Shown: in pieces, positions 17,685-28,333 of the stretch
Numbering within the stretch: the stretch's first letter is position 1
How the letters are laid out: every line of letters begins with the position of its first letter
DNA from: Bacteroidetes bacterium ADurb.Bin145
Lineage (GTDB): Bacteria > Bacteroidota > Bacteroidia > Bacteroidales > VadinHA17
Length of the DNA: 50,812 nucleotides
Direction: 5' to 3'
Assembly (NCBI GenBank): GCA_002070505.1
Contig: MWDJ01000024.1
Location: 1-50,812 of the forward strand
Notes under the pieces: model-generated
The model's input: the letters and a program-made list of their open reading frames with translations, nothing else
Told to the model about the DNA's origin: nothing
Databases searched by the model: none
Program-made: the position numbers and the translations under genes

Positions 17685-17752
17685 TCCGGGAGTGATATAT
17701 AAAAAATGAAGATATATAAAAGCTTTCCGGATAAACGGAGAGCTTTTTTTTT
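17684..17752 (+). terminator. ilv-leu attenuator: terminator with competing antiterminator
   Basis: The terminator stem is AAAAGCTTTCCG (17718-17729) with CGGAGAGCTTTT (17736-17747), one G-U pair, 6-base loop, followed by a T run (to about 17752). The antiterminator is ATCCGGGAG (17684-17692) with TTTCCGGAT (17724-17732), 9 bp including two G-U pairs; it uses the 5' arm of the terminator. Its first strand begins at the leader stop codon, so a ribosome finishing the leader would mask it and allow termination. Confidence 0.88.
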
Positions 17753-17768
17753 AATAAAAAATTTAATT

Positions 17769-19595
17769 ATGAAGAATCCGCTAAGAAGTTTAAAGACAGT
17801 AACCGGCAGGACAATGTCCGGGGCAAGAAGCCTGTGGCGCGCCAACGGGATGAAAGAGGAACAGTTTGGCAAACCTATAATTGCAGTAGTAAACTCATTT
17901 TCACAGTTTGTTCCGGGTCATGTTCATCTTCATGAAATAGGGCAGATTGTAAAAAGGGATATCGAAAAACAAGGGTGTTTCGCCCCTGAATTCAACACTA
18001 TCGCAATAGACGATGGTATAGCAATGGGTCATACTGGTATGCTTTATTCCCTGCCGTCGAGGGAACTGATTGCCGACAGCGTCGAGTATGTCTGCAATGC
18101 ACATTGGGTGGATGCAATGATATGCATCACCAACTGCGATAAAATAATCCCCGGCATGATGATGGCAGCCCTGAGACTTAATATCCCGGCTGTTGTCATT
18201 TCCGGAGGCCCCATGGAGGCTGGCCATTACGGAGATAAATATTTTAATCTTGTCGATCAGATGGTATATGGAGGGGATGATTCAATCAGCGACGAGGAAC
18301 TGTTAGAGAGAGAAAGAGTTGCCTGCCCGACCTGCGGGTCATGCGCCGGAATGTTCACAGCAAATTCAATGAACTGCCTCAGCGAAGCACTGGGACTGGC
18401 ATTACCTGGCAACGGAACGATCCTTGCCACCCACGCCAACCGTCTGAAGCTTTTCCATAAAGCTGCAAACCTGATAGTTGAGTTAGCAAATAAGTATTAT
18501 TTTGAAGGTGACAGCAGCGTACTCCCGAGATCTATAGCCTCAAGAAAAGCTTTTCTGAATGCAATGTCAGTCGATATTGCAATGGGCGGATCAACAAATA
18601 CTGTTCTTCATCTTCTTGCTCTTGCACAGGAAGCCAATGTCGATTTCACGATGAAAGATATTGATGCACTATCAAAAAAAATCCCGAATATCTGCAAAGT
18701 GGCTCCAAGTTCGGCGTATCATCTTCAGGATGTGAACCGGGCCGGGGGAATCATGGCAATAATGGGCGAACTTGAACGCCACAAACTTATCGACTCATCT
18801 GTCAGACGTATTGATTATCTTACACTTAAAGAAGCAATCGCCGATTGGGACATCTTGAGCGGCACAGCAAAACCCGAGGCTTTCGATTTTTACCGGAGTG
18901 CGCCTTCGATGAAAATAAACCTCGAAATGGGCTCACATAATACAATGTACAAAGAGCTTGATACCGACAGGGAAAAAGGATGTATAAGAGACCTGAACCA
19001 TCCATATAACAAAGACGGAGGACTGGCTGTACTTTATGGCAACATCGCGGAAAGCGGTTGCATTGTCAAAACTGCTGGTGTAGATCCCTCTTTGTTCACG
19101 TTCACCGGTAGAGCCGTTGTCTTTGAATCACAGGAAGAAGCTGCTTCAGGAATCCTGGAAGGTAAGATAACTGCAGGCGATATCGTTGTAATAAAATTCG
19201 AAGGACCAAAAGGGGGCCCGGGTATGCAGGAAATGCTCTATCCCACCTCCTACCTGAAATCAAAAGGCCTTGGAACCAAGTGCGCACTGATAACAGACGG
19301 CAGATTTTCCGGAGGTACCTCGGGACTGTCAATAGGACACGTTTCGCCTGAAGCAGCAGCCGGAGGAGCAATAGCACTTATCAGAACAGGTGATACAATT
19401 GAGATAAATATCTCAGAAAGAAAGATAAATGTAAATCTTCCTGAAAAGGAACTTAATAAAAGAAGGAAAGAGGAGGAATCCATTGGAAACATGGCTTTCA
19501 AACCCAGAACACGGAACAGGAATATACCGGCATCATTGCGAGCCTATGCTGCTACAGTTACTTCGGCAGATAAGGGAGCAGTGAGGGTTATTTAG
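17769..19595 (+). CDS. ilvD: Dihydroxy-acid dehydratase
   Basis: A 608-residue enzyme converting dihydroxy-isovalerate and dihydroxy-methylvalerate to the 2-keto acids of valine and isoleucine. I chose ATG 17769 ([21 protein letters not shown]) because an upstream in-frame ATG at 17706 lies before and through the terminator hairpin. Fe-S ligands are in [11 protein letters not shown] (Cys about 123) and [11 protein letters not shown] (about 190). Further conserved parts are GGSTNTVLH, the [11 protein letters not shown] segment and [11 protein letters not shown] near the C-terminus. First gene of the branched-chain operon, directly under attenuator control. A 200-bp gap with paired 9-bp arrays separates it from ilvB. 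Confidence 0.96.
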   Translation: MKNPLRSLKTVTGRTMSGARSLWRANGMKEEQFGKPIIAVVNSFSQFVPGHVHLHEIGQIVKRDIEKQGCFAPEFNTIAIDDGIAMGHTGMLYSLPSRELIADSVEYVCNAHWVDAMICITNCDKIIPGMMMAALRLNIPAVVISGGPMEAGHYGDKYFNLVDQMVYGGDDSISDEELLERERVACPTCGSCAGMFTANSMNCLSEALGLALPGNGTILATHANRLKLFHKAANLIVELANKYYFEGDSSVLPRSIASRKAFLNAMSVDIAMGGSTNTVLHLLALAQEANVDFTMKDIDALSKKIPNICKVAPSSAYHLQDVNRAGGIMAIMGELERHKLIDSSVRRIDYLTLKEAIADWDILSGTAKPEAFDFYRSAPSMKINLEMGSHNTMYKELDTDREKGCIRDLNHPYNKDGGLAVLYGNIAESGCIVKTAGVDPSLFTFTGRAVVFESQEEAASGILEGKITAGDIVVIKFEGPKGGPGMQEMLYPTSYLKSKGLGTKCALITDGRFSGGTSGLSIGHVSPEAAAGGAIALIRTGDTIEINISERKINVNLPEKELNKRRKEEESIGNMAFKPRTRNRNIPASLRAYAATVTSADKGAVRVI

Positions 19596-19600
19596 CAGAG

Positions 19601-19736
19601 AGGTCTTGCAGGTCTTGCAGGTCTTGCAGGTCTTGCAGGTCTTGCAGGTCTTGCAGGTCCTGGAGGTCCTGCAGGTCATGTGCGATTTAAACGACTTGCA
19701 CGACCTGCACGACCTGCACGACCTGCACGACTTAAA
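19601..19736. repeat. Opposed 9-bp tandem arrays forming a long potential hairpin
   Basis: Nine units of AGGTCTTGC or variants (19601-19681) are followed by five units of CGACCTGCA or variants (19692-19736). The second array is the near reverse complement of the first with about one mismatch per 9 bp, so the transcript between ilvD and ilvB could fold into a hairpin of up to about 40 bp with regularly spaced mismatches. It begins 5 bases after the ilvD stop and is not translated. It lacks a T run, so it is not a standard terminator. Confidence 0.88.
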
Positions 19737-19795
19737 CCCCGTGGTTAAAAAGAATAAAAAAAAACAGATAAAAGAAAACTGACAAAGGAAGAAGT

Positions 19796-21541
19796 ATGAA
19801 AGAACAACATGAGACAAAACAGGCAGAGATCCAGGTTAACGGACTGGAAAATATTACGGGAGCTGAAGCGATACTGAGATGCCTGGTGGAAGAAGGTGTT
19901 GATACTATCTTCGGATACCCCGGCGGAGCAATTATGCCGGTATACGATAAGCTGCTTGATTATTCCGATAAGCTCAGGCATATACTCACCCGTCACGAAC
20001 AGGGAGCAGCACACGCTGCACAGGCATACGCAATGGTGGCCGGCAAACCCGGCGTCTGCTTTGCAACATCCGGACCTGGTGCAACCAATCTTATCACAGG
20101 CATCGCCAATGCCTATCTCGACTCTGTCCCTGTGGTCTTCATAACCGCCCAGGTTGTCTCCGGACTTATAGGTACCGATGCTTTCCAGGAAACTGATATC
20201 CTGGGGGTCTCAATGCCCGTTACCAAATGGAACTGTCAGATCAAAAAATCACAGGATATCCCAGGTACCATAGCAAGAGCCTTCTATATAGCAAAGACAG
20301 GAAGACCGGGACCTGTACTGATCGACATAACAAAAGATGCACAGGTAGATAAGCTATTATTCAGATATAAGAAGTGCAGCTACCTGAGAAGCTACAATCC
20401 TCATCTGCCACTTAAAAAGAAAGCTGTCGAATCTGCTGCAATAATGATCAACCATGCCGAGAAACCATTGATACTCGCCGGTCATGGTATCCTGATCTCA
20501 GGTGCTGAAGAAGAGCTCAGAACATTTGCTGAGAAAACAGGAATACCTGTCGCGGTAACCCTTCTCGGTCTTTCATGCTTCCCATGCGATCACAGGCTAT
20601 ATGCCGGTTTTCTGGGGATGCACGGGAATTATGGCCCTAACCTGCTGACTAATGAAGCCGACCTTATAATAGCTATCGGGATGCGTTTTGATGACCGTGT
20701 CACCGGTAACCTGAAGAAGTACGCTAAAAATGCCAGGATCATACATATCGAGATCGATGAGGCAGAGATCAACAAGAATGTACAGGTCGACCTCGAGATA
20801 CACAGCGATGCCAGGGAGGCATTACAGTATCTTATTCCTCTTGTCAGTGAGAAATCATACGAATCGTGGATCAGGGAATTCAGGATATGCGACAAGGTTG
20901 AATTTGAAAAGGTCATCAAAGCAGAGACGAAACCTGAAAAAGGTGAGATAAGGATGGGTGAAGTGGTCAGGATGGTGTCAGAAATGACTGCAGGGAATGC
21001 CATAATCGTGACTGATGTAGGCCAGAACCAGATGTCAGCTGCGCGCTATTATAAATTTACCTCACCCGGCAGTTTTATAACATCAGGCGGCATGGGAACG
21101 ATGGGATTCGGGCTCCCCGCATCAATAGGAGCAAAGATCGGTAACCCCGATAAACAGGTTATTGGTTTCATTGGTGACGGAGGCTTTCAGATGACAATAC
21201 AGGAACTGGGTACTATTATGCACTACAAAATACCTGCAAAAATTATCATTCTCAACAACGGATTTCTTGGAATGGTAAGACAGTGGCAGCATATGTTCTT
21301 TAACAGAAGATACGCTTCAACAGAGCTTGTCAATCCCGACTTTGAGATAATCGCAAGAGGTTACGGTATACCTGCAAAGACTATTTCAGCAAGGCAGGAT
21401 TTGAAGGAAGGCCTTCAGCAAATGCTTGACGCAGAAGGACCTTTCATCCTTAACATAGCTGTTGAAAAGGAAGGAAATGTTCTGCCGATGGTAGAACCAG
21501 GTGCTTCAGTATCGGATGTGACATTAAATTATAAAGGCTAA
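19796..21541 (+). CDS. ilvB: Acetolactate synthase, large (catalytic) subunit
   Basis: A 581-residue ThDP- and FAD-dependent enzyme that condenses pyruvate with pyruvate or 2-ketobutyrate, the first common step to valine/leucine and isoleucine. The catalytic Glu is in LTRHEQGAAHAA (Glu68). The substrate and FAD domain (about 200-340) contains GMHGNYGPN and MRFDDRVTGN. The ThDP motif GDGGFQMTIQELGTI ... ILNNGFLGMVRQWQ is near 460-500. Length fits the family. The small subunit ilvN follows 1 bp after the stop, so the complex is made from adjacent cistrons. Confidence 0.96.
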   Translation: MKEQHETKQAEIQVNGLENITGAEAILRCLVEEGVDTIFGYPGGAIMPVYDKLLDYSDKLRHILTRHEQGAAHAAQAYAMVAGKPGVCFATSGPGATNLITGIANAYLDSVPVVFITAQVVSGLIGTDAFQETDILGVSMPVTKWNCQIKKSQDIPGTIARAFYIAKTGRPGPVLIDITKDAQVDKLLFRYKKCSYLRSYNPHLPLKKKAVESAAIMINHAEKPLILAGHGILISGAEEELRTFAEKTGIPVAVTLLGLSCFPCDHRLYAGFLGMHGNYGPNLLTNEADLIIAIGMRFDDRVTGNLKKYAKNARIIHIEIDEAEINKNVQVDLEIHSDAREALQYLIPLVSEKSYESWIREFRICDKVEFEKVIKAETKPEKGEIRMGEVVRMVSEMTAGNAIIVTDVGQNQMSAARYYKFTSPGSFITSGGMGTMGFGLPASIGAKIGNPDKQVIGFIGDGGFQMTIQELGTIMHYKIPAKIIILNNGFLGMVRQWQHMFFNRRYASTELVNPDFEIIARGYGIPAKTISARQDLKEGLQQMLDAEGPFILNIAVEKEGNVLPMVEPGASVSDVTLNYKG

Positions 21542-21542
21542 A

Positions 21543-22112
21543 ATGGGAAAACAGGAATTTACAATATCATTGTTCAGCGAGGATCATATCGGGATACTTA
21601 ACCAGATCACGATTATACTGACCCGCCGGCAGATAAACATAGAAAGCATTACTGCATCTGAATCTGCTGTAAAAGGCGTACAGCTTCTCACTCTCGTGGT
21701 GAAAACATCTCCCGACATGGTAAGGAAGGTCGCAAAACAAATGGAAAAGCTGGTTGATGTGCTTAAGGTTTTTGTCCACTCTTCAGATGAGATAATCTAC
21801 CAGGAGATTGCACTTTACAAGGTAAAAACAAACGGATTAATGTCAGGAAATATTATTGATAGTATTGTCAGGAACCATCACGCCAGGATACTTGTTGTAT
21901 CGCCCGAATACACTGTTATTGAGAAGACCGGACACAGATCGGAGATCAACGATCTGCTGAACCATCTTGAGCCTTACGGCATTCTTCAGTTCGTGAGATC
22001 AGGAAGGGTGGCTGTAACTAAACAGGTCAAGGAGCTGAATGCATACCTGAAGGAAATGGATGGAGCTGACAGATACAGGGAAGAAAATATTGAACCTTAT
22101 GAAAAGAATTAA
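21543..22112 (+). CDS. ilvN: Acetolactate synthase, small (regulatory) subunit
   Basis: A 189-residue regulatory subunit. The N-terminal ACT domain (about 4-80) contains FTISLFSEDHIGILNQIT and RRQINIESITASES, the region that binds valine or other branched-chain effectors. The C-terminal half (about 85-170) is the usual ALS_ss_C-like domain that contacts IlvB. It is longer than the E. coli IlvN and fits the IlvH length class. Translation probably couples to ilvB, one base upstream. Confidence 0.92.
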   Translation: MGKQEFTISLFSEDHIGILNQITIILTRRQINIESITASESAVKGVQLLTLVVKTSPDMVRKVAKQMEKLVDVLKVFVHSSDEIIYQEIALYKVKTNGLMSGNIIDSIVRNHHARILVVSPEYTVIEKTGHRSEINDLLNHLEPYGILQFVRSGRVAVTKQVKELNAYLKEMDGADRYREENIEPYEKN

Positions 22113-22145
22113 CGATAATATAATTATAAACTAAAACTTAAAATT

Positions 22146-23198
22146 ATGGCTAAAATAGATTTCGGCGGTGTACTTGAAAATGTTGTCACAAGAGAAGAAT
22201 TTCCTCTTTCAAAAGCTCGTGAAGTGCTTAAAAATGAAGTTGTTGCAGTTATTGGTTACGGAGTCCAGGGACCCGCACAGGCACTGAACATGAAAGATAA
22301 TGGTATCAATGTTATCATCGGTCAGGCTCCTGAATTCAAAAGTGACTGGGACAGGGCAGTAAAAGATGGCTTCGTGCCCGGAAAGACATTGTTCCCGGTT
22401 GAAGAAGCAGTAAAAAAAGGTACTATTATTCAGTACCTCGTCTCAGATGCTGCACAGCGTACTCTGTGGCCGGTTGTTAAATCCAATCTTAAGAAAAGTG
22501 ATGCCCTTTATTTCTCCCATGGCTTTTCAATAACCTATAAAAAGCACACAGGAGTTGTTCCTCCGGAGTATGTTGATGTAATAATGTGTGCTCCCAAAGG
22601 ATCGGGAACCAGCGTTAGAAGGAATTTCCTTGCAGGAGCCGGGATAAATACAAGTTATTGCGTATTCCAGGATTTTACCGGCCGTGCTGAAGAAAGGACT
22701 ATTGCCATTGGCATAGCTATCGGATCAGGTTATCTGTTCCCGACAACATTTGAGAAAGAAGTTTTCAGCGATCTGACAGGCGAGCGCGGCGTTCTTATGG
22801 GTGCTCTTGCCGGGATAATGGATGCACAGTACCAGGTGCTTCGCGAGAACGGCCATTCACCATCCGAAGCATTCAATGAGACTGTCGAGGAACTTACTCA
22901 AAGCCTTATCCGCCTCGTTGATGAGAACGGGATGGACTGGATGTACAGGAACTGCAGCGCCACAGCCCAGAGAGGAGCTCTCGACTGGCGGCCGAAATTT
23001 ATGCAGGCTACACTCCCGGTTTTCAAGGAGCTTTATAAAAAAGTAGCATCAGGAGAAGAATGCGTAAGAGTACTGGAATCGACAGGCACTCCCGATTATA
23101 AGGAAAAACTTGATGTTGAATTAAAGGAACTTGGTAACTCAGAGATCTGGAAGACAGGCGCAGCAGTGAGAAAACTGAGGCCCTCTGTGAAAAAATAA
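22146..23198 (+). CDS. ilvC: Ketol-acid reductoisomerase
   Basis: A 350-residue enzyme that isomerises and reduces acetolactate and acetohydroxybutyrate with NAD(P)H. The Rossmann motif [10 protein letters not shown] is at 37-46; the following loop [13 protein letters not shown] sets cofactor choice and is not the typical NADPH loop, so preference is not assigned. Mg-binding and catalytic parts are in [20 protein letters not shown] and the C-terminal knotted domain ([26 protein letters not shown]). Class I length. Third enzyme of the same operon. Confidence 0.95.
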   Translation: MAKIDFGGVLENVVTREEFPLSKAREVLKNEVVAVIGYGVQGPAQALNMKDNGINVIIGQAPEFKSDWDRAVKDGFVPGKTLFPVEEAVKKGTIIQYLVSDAAQRTLWPVVKSNLKKSDALYFSHGFSITYKKHTGVVPPEYVDVIMCAPKGSGTSVRRNFLAGAGINTSYCVFQDFTGRAEERTIAIGIAIGSGYLFPTTFEKEVFSDLTGERGVLMGALAGIMDAQYQVLRENGHSPSEAFNETVEELTQSLIRLVDENGMDWMYRNCSATAQRGALDWRPKFMQATLPVFKELYKKVASGEECVRVLESTGTPDYKEKLDVELKELGNSEIWKTGAAVRKLRPSVKK

Positions 23199-23215
23199 TA
23201 CAAAAAAAAGAAGAA

Positions 23216-24709
23216 ATGGAAGAAAAGGTTTCAATTTTCGACACTACGCTGAGAGATGGCGAACAGGTGCCGGGCTGCCAGCTGAATACGATTGAAAAGA
23301 TCCAGGTGGCCGAAGCGCTTGAGGCTCTTGGCGTTGATGTGATTGAGGCAGGATTCCCGATATCGAGCCCCGGAGATTTCAACTCAGTGGTGGAGATCTC
23401 AAAGGTGATAACAAATCCGGTTATCTGCGCACTGACAAGAGCAGTGAAAAAAGATATAGAAGTTGCTGCTGAAGCTCTTCAGTATGCGAAAAGGAAGAGA
23501 ATACACACCGGAATCGGCACTTCTCCCTATCATATCAAATACAAGATAAAAACCACTCCGGAAGAAATAATAAACAGGGCTGTCGATGCGGTCAAATACG
23601 CCCGTAAATTTGTCGATGATGTGGAATTCTACGCCGAGGACGCCGGGAGAAGTGAAAATGATTACCTGGCAAAGGTCATAGAAGCTGTTATAAAAGCTGG
23701 CGCTACAGTGGTTAATATCCCTGATACAACCGGTTATTGCCTCCCCGAAGAATACGGTGCAAAGATCAGATATCTGAAGGAAAATGTCCCGAACATTGAT
23801 AAGGCTATAATCTCAACCCACTGCCACAATGACCTTGGAATGGCTACTGCCAATACAATGATGGGAGTTATAAATGGTGCAAGGCAGGTTGAGGTCACTA
23901 TGAATGGTATAGGTGAAAGAGCAGGAAACACCTCACTTGAAGAGGTGGCGATGATAATAAAAAGCCATCATAACCTGAATCTTAGAACCGATATAAACTC
24001 CAAACTGATCTATTCAACAAGCAGGCTCGTGTCAACCCTTATGAGCATGCCCGTTCAGGCCAACAAGGCTATCGTCGGGAGGAATGCATTCGCTCATTCA
24101 TCAGGTATCCACCAGGATGGCGTTCTTAAGAACCGTGAGAACTATGAGATCATTGATCCTCACGAAGTTGGAATAAGGGAGTCATCTATCATCCTGACAG
24201 CCCGCAGCGGCAGGGCAGCTCTTAACCATCGCCTTCAGCTGCTGGGTTTCAACTACGACAAGGAAGCTCTCGACGATATCTACCAGCGTTTCCTTATCCT
24301 GGCAGATAAAAAGAAAGAGATAAATGATGAGGATATCAGGATGCTGACAGGTGAAGTCTTCCAGGGGGAAAAATCCCTGAAGCTTGAAGTGCTCCAGGTA
24401 ACATGCGGTAAATCAACTGTTCCGGTAGCTACAGTAGGTTTGAGGATTAACGGGGAAGTTCATACATCAACGGCAGCCGGAAACGGCCCTATCGATGCCG
24501 CTTTCACTGCTGTAAAACACCTTATCAGCAGGACAGTGCACCTGGAAGAGTTCCTTATACAGGCAATAACAAAAGGGAGCGATGACTTCGGGAAGGTGCA
24601 TATCCAGGTTGAACACGAAGGCAAGATATATTATGGCTTCGGAACAAACACAGATATCGTTACCGCTTCAGTTGAAGCGTTTATAGACGCTATATCAAAG
24701 ATCAAGTAG
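23216..24709 (+). CDS. leuA: 2-isopropylmalate synthase
   Basis: A 497-residue synthase condensing acetyl-CoA with 2-ketoisovalerate, the committed leucine step. HMGL-like catalytic barrel in about 1-270: [12 protein letters not shown] (9-20), [12 protein letters not shown], and [13 protein letters not shown] with the metal-binding His pair. Residues about 280-380 are the linker domains ([11 protein letters not shown]). Residues about 385-497 are the LeuA allosteric domain that binds leucine. The length and the VPGC motif fit true LeuA and distinguish it from the second homologue at 26753. It lies 17 bp after ilvC. Confidence 0.93.
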   Translation: MEEKVSIFDTTLRDGEQVPGCQLNTIEKIQVAEALEALGVDVIEAGFPISSPGDFNSVVEISKVITNPVICALTRAVKKDIEVAAEALQYAKRKRIHTGIGTSPYHIKYKIKTTPEEIINRAVDAVKYARKFVDDVEFYAEDAGRSENDYLAKVIEAVIKAGATVVNIPDTTGYCLPEEYGAKIRYLKENVPNIDKAIISTHCHNDLGMATANTMMGVINGARQVEVTMNGIGERAGNTSLEEVAMIIKSHHNLNLRTDINSKLIYSTSRLVSTLMSMPVQANKAIVGRNAFAHSSGIHQDGVLKNRENYEIIDPHEVGIRESSIILTARSGRAALNHRLQLLGFNYDKEALDDIYQRFLILADKKKEINDEDIRMLTGEVFQGEKSLKLEVLQVTCGKSTVPVATVGLRINGEVHTSTAAGNGPIDAAFTAVKHLISRTVHLEEFLIQAITKGSDDFGKVHIQVEHEGKIYYGFGTNTDIVTASVEAFIDAISKIK

Positions 24710-24736
24710 ATCTTAAGAACATGATTATAATTTAAT

Positions 24737-26140
24737 ATGGAACCAAAAACTCTTTTTGACAAGATATGGGATAGTCACGTGGTCCAATCAATAAAAGGCG
24801 GACCTGATGTTCTCTATATCGACCGCCATTTCATACATGAAGTAACCAGTCCCCAGGCTTTTGACGGCTTGAGAAAACGTGGCCTGCAGGTATTTCGTCC
24901 TGCAAAAACAATTGCGACAGCCGATCATAATATTCCGACAAGGGACCAGGATAAACCGATAAAGGATGAACTATCAAGGAATCAGGTCGGGACTCTTGAG
25001 AAAAACTGCCGGGATTTCAATATTGAATATTTCGGGCTAAATCATCCGAAAAATGGTATTGTTCATGTTGTCGGCCCGGAACTTGGCTATACGCTCCCGG
25101 GAATGACGATAGTGTGTGGCGACAGCCACACATCAACGCATGGGGCATTCGGTACAGTTGCTTTCGGAATAGGCACAAGCGAGGTCGAAATGGTGCTTGC
25201 CAGTCAGTGCATTATTCAGCCGAAACCAAAAAAGATGAGAATCACTGTAAACGGCAGCCTTCAAAAAGGGGTTACTTCCAAGGATATTATCCTGTATATA
25301 ATCTCCCGCTTATCTGCCGGGGGTGCAACCGGTTATTTCGTTGAATACAGCGGTACGGCAATTGAGTCACTGAGCATGGAAGGCAGAATGACTGTATGCA
25401 ATATGAGCATAGAGATGGGAGCCCGCGGAGGGCTGATAGCTCCCGACATGAAAACCTTCGAATATCTGTCGAAAGTGCTGCCGGCTGATCTGAAGCCTGA
25501 TTTCAATTCTCTTGTAAAAGGCTGGATGAAGCTTAAGACAGATAAGGAAGCAGTATTCGATCTTGAAAAGGAATTTGATGCAGGTGATATTAAGCCGATG
25601 ATCACTTACGGCACCAACCCAGGTTTGGGAATGGCTGTTGATGATACGATCCCGGAGAAAGCCGGGAATAAAGAGGAAAACGCAGCATTCCTCAGGTCGC
25701 TCGATTATATGGGATTCAAACCCGGTGAAAAGTTACTTGGACATCCTGTTGATTATGTGTTTGTTGGAAGCTGTACCAACGGAAGGATTGAAGATCTGAG
25801 GGCTTTTGCTGAACTTGTCAGAGGAAGGAAAAAAGATCCTGGTATTACGGCTCTTATTGTTCCCGGATCAAAGAAGGTGGAACAACAGGCAATTAGTGAA
25901 GGAATAGCCGATACTTTGAAAAAGGCCGGTTTTGAACTCCGTCAGCCAGGCTGCTCGTCATGCCTTGCCATGAACGAAGATAAGATCCCTGCCGGTAAAT
26001 ATGCTGTCTCAACTTCAAACAGGAATTTTGAAGGCAGACAGGGCCCCGGGGCAAGAACCCTGCTGGCGAGTCCGCTAACAGCAGCCGCTGCTGCGGTTAC
26101 AGGAAAAATAACCGACCCGAGAGATCTGTTAAATAATTAA
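24737..26140 (+). CDS. leuC: 3-isopropylmalate dehydratase, large subunit
   Basis: A 467-residue aconitase-family subunit. Fe-S ligands are Cys in GSCTNGR (about 346) and the pair in [13 protein letters not shown] (about 406 and 409). Substrate-side motifs are [13 protein letters not shown] (about 128-140) and [13 protein letters not shown] near the C-terminus. With LeuD it isomerises 2- to 3-isopropylmalate, and can do the same with citramalate if the second synthase in this operon makes it. Confidence 0.95.
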   Translation: MEPKTLFDKIWDSHVVQSIKGGPDVLYIDRHFIHEVTSPQAFDGLRKRGLQVFRPAKTIATADHNIPTRDQDKPIKDELSRNQVGTLEKNCRDFNIEYFGLNHPKNGIVHVVGPELGYTLPGMTIVCGDSHTSTHGAFGTVAFGIGTSEVEMVLASQCIIQPKPKKMRITVNGSLQKGVTSKDIILYIISRLSAGGATGYFVEYSGTAIESLSMEGRMTVCNMSIEMGARGGLIAPDMKTFEYLSKVLPADLKPDFNSLVKGWMKLKTDKEAVFDLEKEFDAGDIKPMITYGTNPGLGMAVDDTIPEKAGNKEENAAFLRSLDYMGFKPGEKLLGHPVDYVFVGSCTNGRIEDLRAFAELVRGRKKDPGITALIVPGSKKVEQQAISEGIADTLKKAGFELRQPGCSSCLAMNEDKIPAGKYAVSTSNRNFEGRQGPGARTLLASPLTAAAAAVTGKITDPRDLLNN

Positions 26141-26153
26141 CAATAAGACTTTT

Positions 26154-26756
26154 ATGGCAAAAGAAAAATTCGATATACTGGAAACAACCTGCGTGCCGCT
26201 GCCGCTTGAGAATGTCGACACCGACCAGATAATACCAGCCAGGTTCCTGAGTGCGACTACGAGAGAAGGATTTGGTGAGAATCTCTTCCGCGACTGGCGT
26301 TTTGATAAATCAGGGGAAAAAAATGATTCATTCATTCTCAATGATCCTGCTTACAGCGGGAAGATCCTGGTTGCAGGAAAGAACTTCGGCTGCGGATCAA
26401 GCCGTGAACATGCCGTATGGGCTCTCAGCGATTACGGATTCAGAGCCGTGGTCTCAAGCTTCTTTGCAGATATCTTCAGGAACAATTCGCTGAATAACGG
26501 ATTTCTTCCTGTAATGGTGACTGAAGAATTCCTGGGTAACTTATTTGAGTTGATCAGTAAAGACCCTGGTACAAAGGTCAGAATTGACCTTGGCCAACAA
26601 GTGATATCTGTCCCCGGAACAGGAGAATCGATGAAATTTGATATCAATCCATACAAGAAGGAATGCCTTATGAAAGGTCTTGATGATATCGATTACCTTC
26701 TGAGTATAAGGAATATGATAACAGCATACGAATTAAGAAACACTCTTCGGAAATGA
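26154..26756 (+). CDS. leuD: 3-isopropylmalate dehydratase, small subunit
   Basis: A 200-residue swivelling-domain partner of LeuC. Diagnostic segments are [16 protein letters not shown] (about 17-32), [15 protein letters not shown] (about 77-91) and [19 protein letters not shown]. Normal length for the bacterial subunit. It starts 13 bp after leuC and overlaps the next gene by the ATGA of stop and start, so translation of the two is likely coupled. Confidence 0.94.
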   Translation: MAKEKFDILETTCVPLPLENVDTDQIIPARFLSATTREGFGENLFRDWRFDKSGEKNDSFILNDPAYSGKILVAGKNFGCGSSREHAVWALSDYGFRAVVSSFFADIFRNNSLNNGFLPVMVTEEFLGNLFELISKDPGTKVRIDLGQQVISVPGTGESMKFDINPYKKECLMKGLDDIDYLLSIRNMITAYELRNTLRK

Positions 26757-28333
26757 GAATCGAAATAATGGATACAACCCTGAGGGACGGGGAACAGACA
26801 CAGGGCGTCTCCTACTCTCCTTTTGAGAAGCTGCATATAGCCAGGCTTTTACTGAAGGAACTGAATGTTGACCGGATCGAAATAGCCTCAGCGCGTGTAT
26901 CAAAAGGAGAATTTGAGGCAATAAGACAGATAACCGACTGGGCAAGACACAATAACCTTCACAGAAAAATAGAGGTCCTCGGCTTTGTTGACGGCGATGT
27001 ATCGCTGAACTGGATAAGGGATGCCGGAGGGAAAGTGGTGAACCTGCTCTGTAAAGGTTCCCTGCGTCACCTCGAGAAACAGCTGAGAAAGACTCCGGAA
27101 CAGCATGTGAATGATATCAGGGATATAATAAGAAAAGCCCAGCAGAATGATATGGATGTCAATATCTACCTTGAAGACTGGTCGAATGGGATGATTCATT
27201 CCCCGGATTATGTATTCTACATGATCGACTCACTGAAAGATGACCGGGTTGAGAGGTTCATGCTACCAGACACCCTGGGGATCCTGAATCCGGATCAGAC
27301 ATATGAATACTGCAAAAAGATAACCGAACGTTATCCAAACCATCACTTTGACTTCCACCCGCATAATGATTATGACCTCGCGGTAGCAAACATTTATTCT
27401 GCGGTAAGAGCCGGTATCAGGGGTGTCCATGCTACAGTTAACGGTATGGGAGAAAGAGCAGGTAACGCCCCTCTTTCAAGCGTAATAGGGATACTGCACG
27501 ACCAGCTGAAAGCAGAGACGGGCATAAACGAATTTGAAATAACAAAGGTCAGCAAGATTGTCGAGACTTACAGCGGCATAAGGATTCCCGTCAATAAACC
27601 GGTTATCGGGGAGAATGTTTTTACCCAGACCTCGGGGGTCCATGCTGACGGCGACAGCAAGGATAAGCTGTATTACAACAACCTCCTTCCTGAGCGTTTC
27701 GGGAGAAGAAGGAAATACGCCCTCGGGAAACAGTCCGGTAAAGCAACAATACGTAAGAATCTTGAAGAATTCGGACTCTCACTGAGTCCCGATTCAATTG
27801 ATAAGATAACCCAGAGGGTGATCGAGCTGGGCGACAAGAAAGAGAATGTGACAACGGAAGATCTTCCTTTTATAATTGCCGATGTTCTTGGTAACGATAC
27901 TTCTGACTATAAGATCTTTATAAAGAACTACTCTCTTTCATTGTCATATGGTCTTAAACCATCAGCCAGTGTACAGATCGAGATCGACGGCAACCTGTAT
28001 CAGGAGACTTCATCAGGCGACGGACAATACGACGCCTTTATGAAAGCCCTGAGAATTATCTATGAGAACCTGAATAAAGAGCTGCCCAACCTTATTGATT
28101 ACCAGGTATCAATTCCTCCTGGAGGAAAGACCGATGCTCTCGTTGAAACGATAATAACATGGAATCTGAACGGTAAGGAATTCAAGACTAAAGGACTCGA
28201 TGCCGACCAGACAGAATCGGCTATCAAGGCTACGGAAAAAATGCTTAACATTGTTGAGAACAGCGAACTCAAGATTGGCACTAACGGAAAAAGTGAAATA
28301 ATAATTGATAATCAAGCATCACATATTTTATGA
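26753..28333 (+). CDS. cimA: Second isopropylmalate-synthase-like enzyme, probable citramalate synthase
   Basis: A 526-residue HMGL-like enzyme with the [12 protein letters not shown] motif at 7-18, a metal-binding [12 protein letters not shown] segment and a C-terminal LeuA-type allosteric domain (about 395-510). It differs from the operon's LeuA at substrate-side residues (TQGV in place of VPGC; HPHND in place of HCHND), resembling the CimA/LeuA2 group. A citramalate synthase would condense pyruvate with acetyl-CoA; LeuCD and LeuB could then produce 2-ketobutyrate for isoleucine without threonine deaminase. No ilvA is seen in the window, which fits but does not prove this. It is flanked by leuD and leuB with 4-bp overlaps. 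A second leucine-sensing LeuA or a homocitrate-type enzyme is the alternative. Confidence 0.78.
   Translation: MRIEIMDTTLRDGEQTQGVSYSPFEKLHIARLLLKELNVDRIEIASARVSKGEFEAIRQITDWARHNNLHRKIEVLGFVDGDVSLNWIRDAGGKVVNLLCKGSLRHLEKQLRKTPEQHVNDIRDIIRKAQQNDMDVNIYLEDWSNGMIHSPDYVFYMIDSLKDDRVERFMLPDTLGILNPDQTYEYCKKITERYPNHHFDFHPHNDYDLAVANIYSAVRAGIRGVHATVNGMGERAGNAPLSSVIGILHDQLKAETGINEFEITKVSKIVETYSGIRIPVNKPVIGENVFTQTSGVHADGDSKDKLYYNNLLPERFGRRRKYALGKQSGKATIRKNLEEFGLSLSPDSIDKITQRVIELGDKKENVTTEDLPFIIADVLGNDTSDYKIFIKNYSLSLSYGLKPSASVQIEIDGNLYQETSSGDGQYDAFMKALRIIYENLNKELPNLIDYQVSIPPGGKTDALVETIITWNLNGKEFKTKGLDADQTESAIKATEKMLNIVENSELKIGTNGKSEIIIDNQASHIL

Noticed and set aside
17706-17768. Upstream in-frame ATG for ilvD adding 21 residues
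   Set aside because: It runs through the attenuator terminator; the family-like N-terminus begins at the ATG at 17769.
17605-17768. T-box or other riboswitch upstream of ilvD
   Set aside because: The region is too short, has no T-box sequence, and a Leu/Ile/Val leader peptide explains it; the same holds for the his, phe and trp leaders.
19601-19736. CRISPR array
   Set aside because: Units are contiguous 9-mers with no spacers; the same reasoning applies to the 24-bp array at 5765 and no cas gene is present.
19533-19817. Minus-strand frame made of repeated Cys-Lys-Thr and Ser-Cys-Arg words
   Set aside because: It is a translation of the 9-bp arrays and part of ilvD in reverse; no family features.
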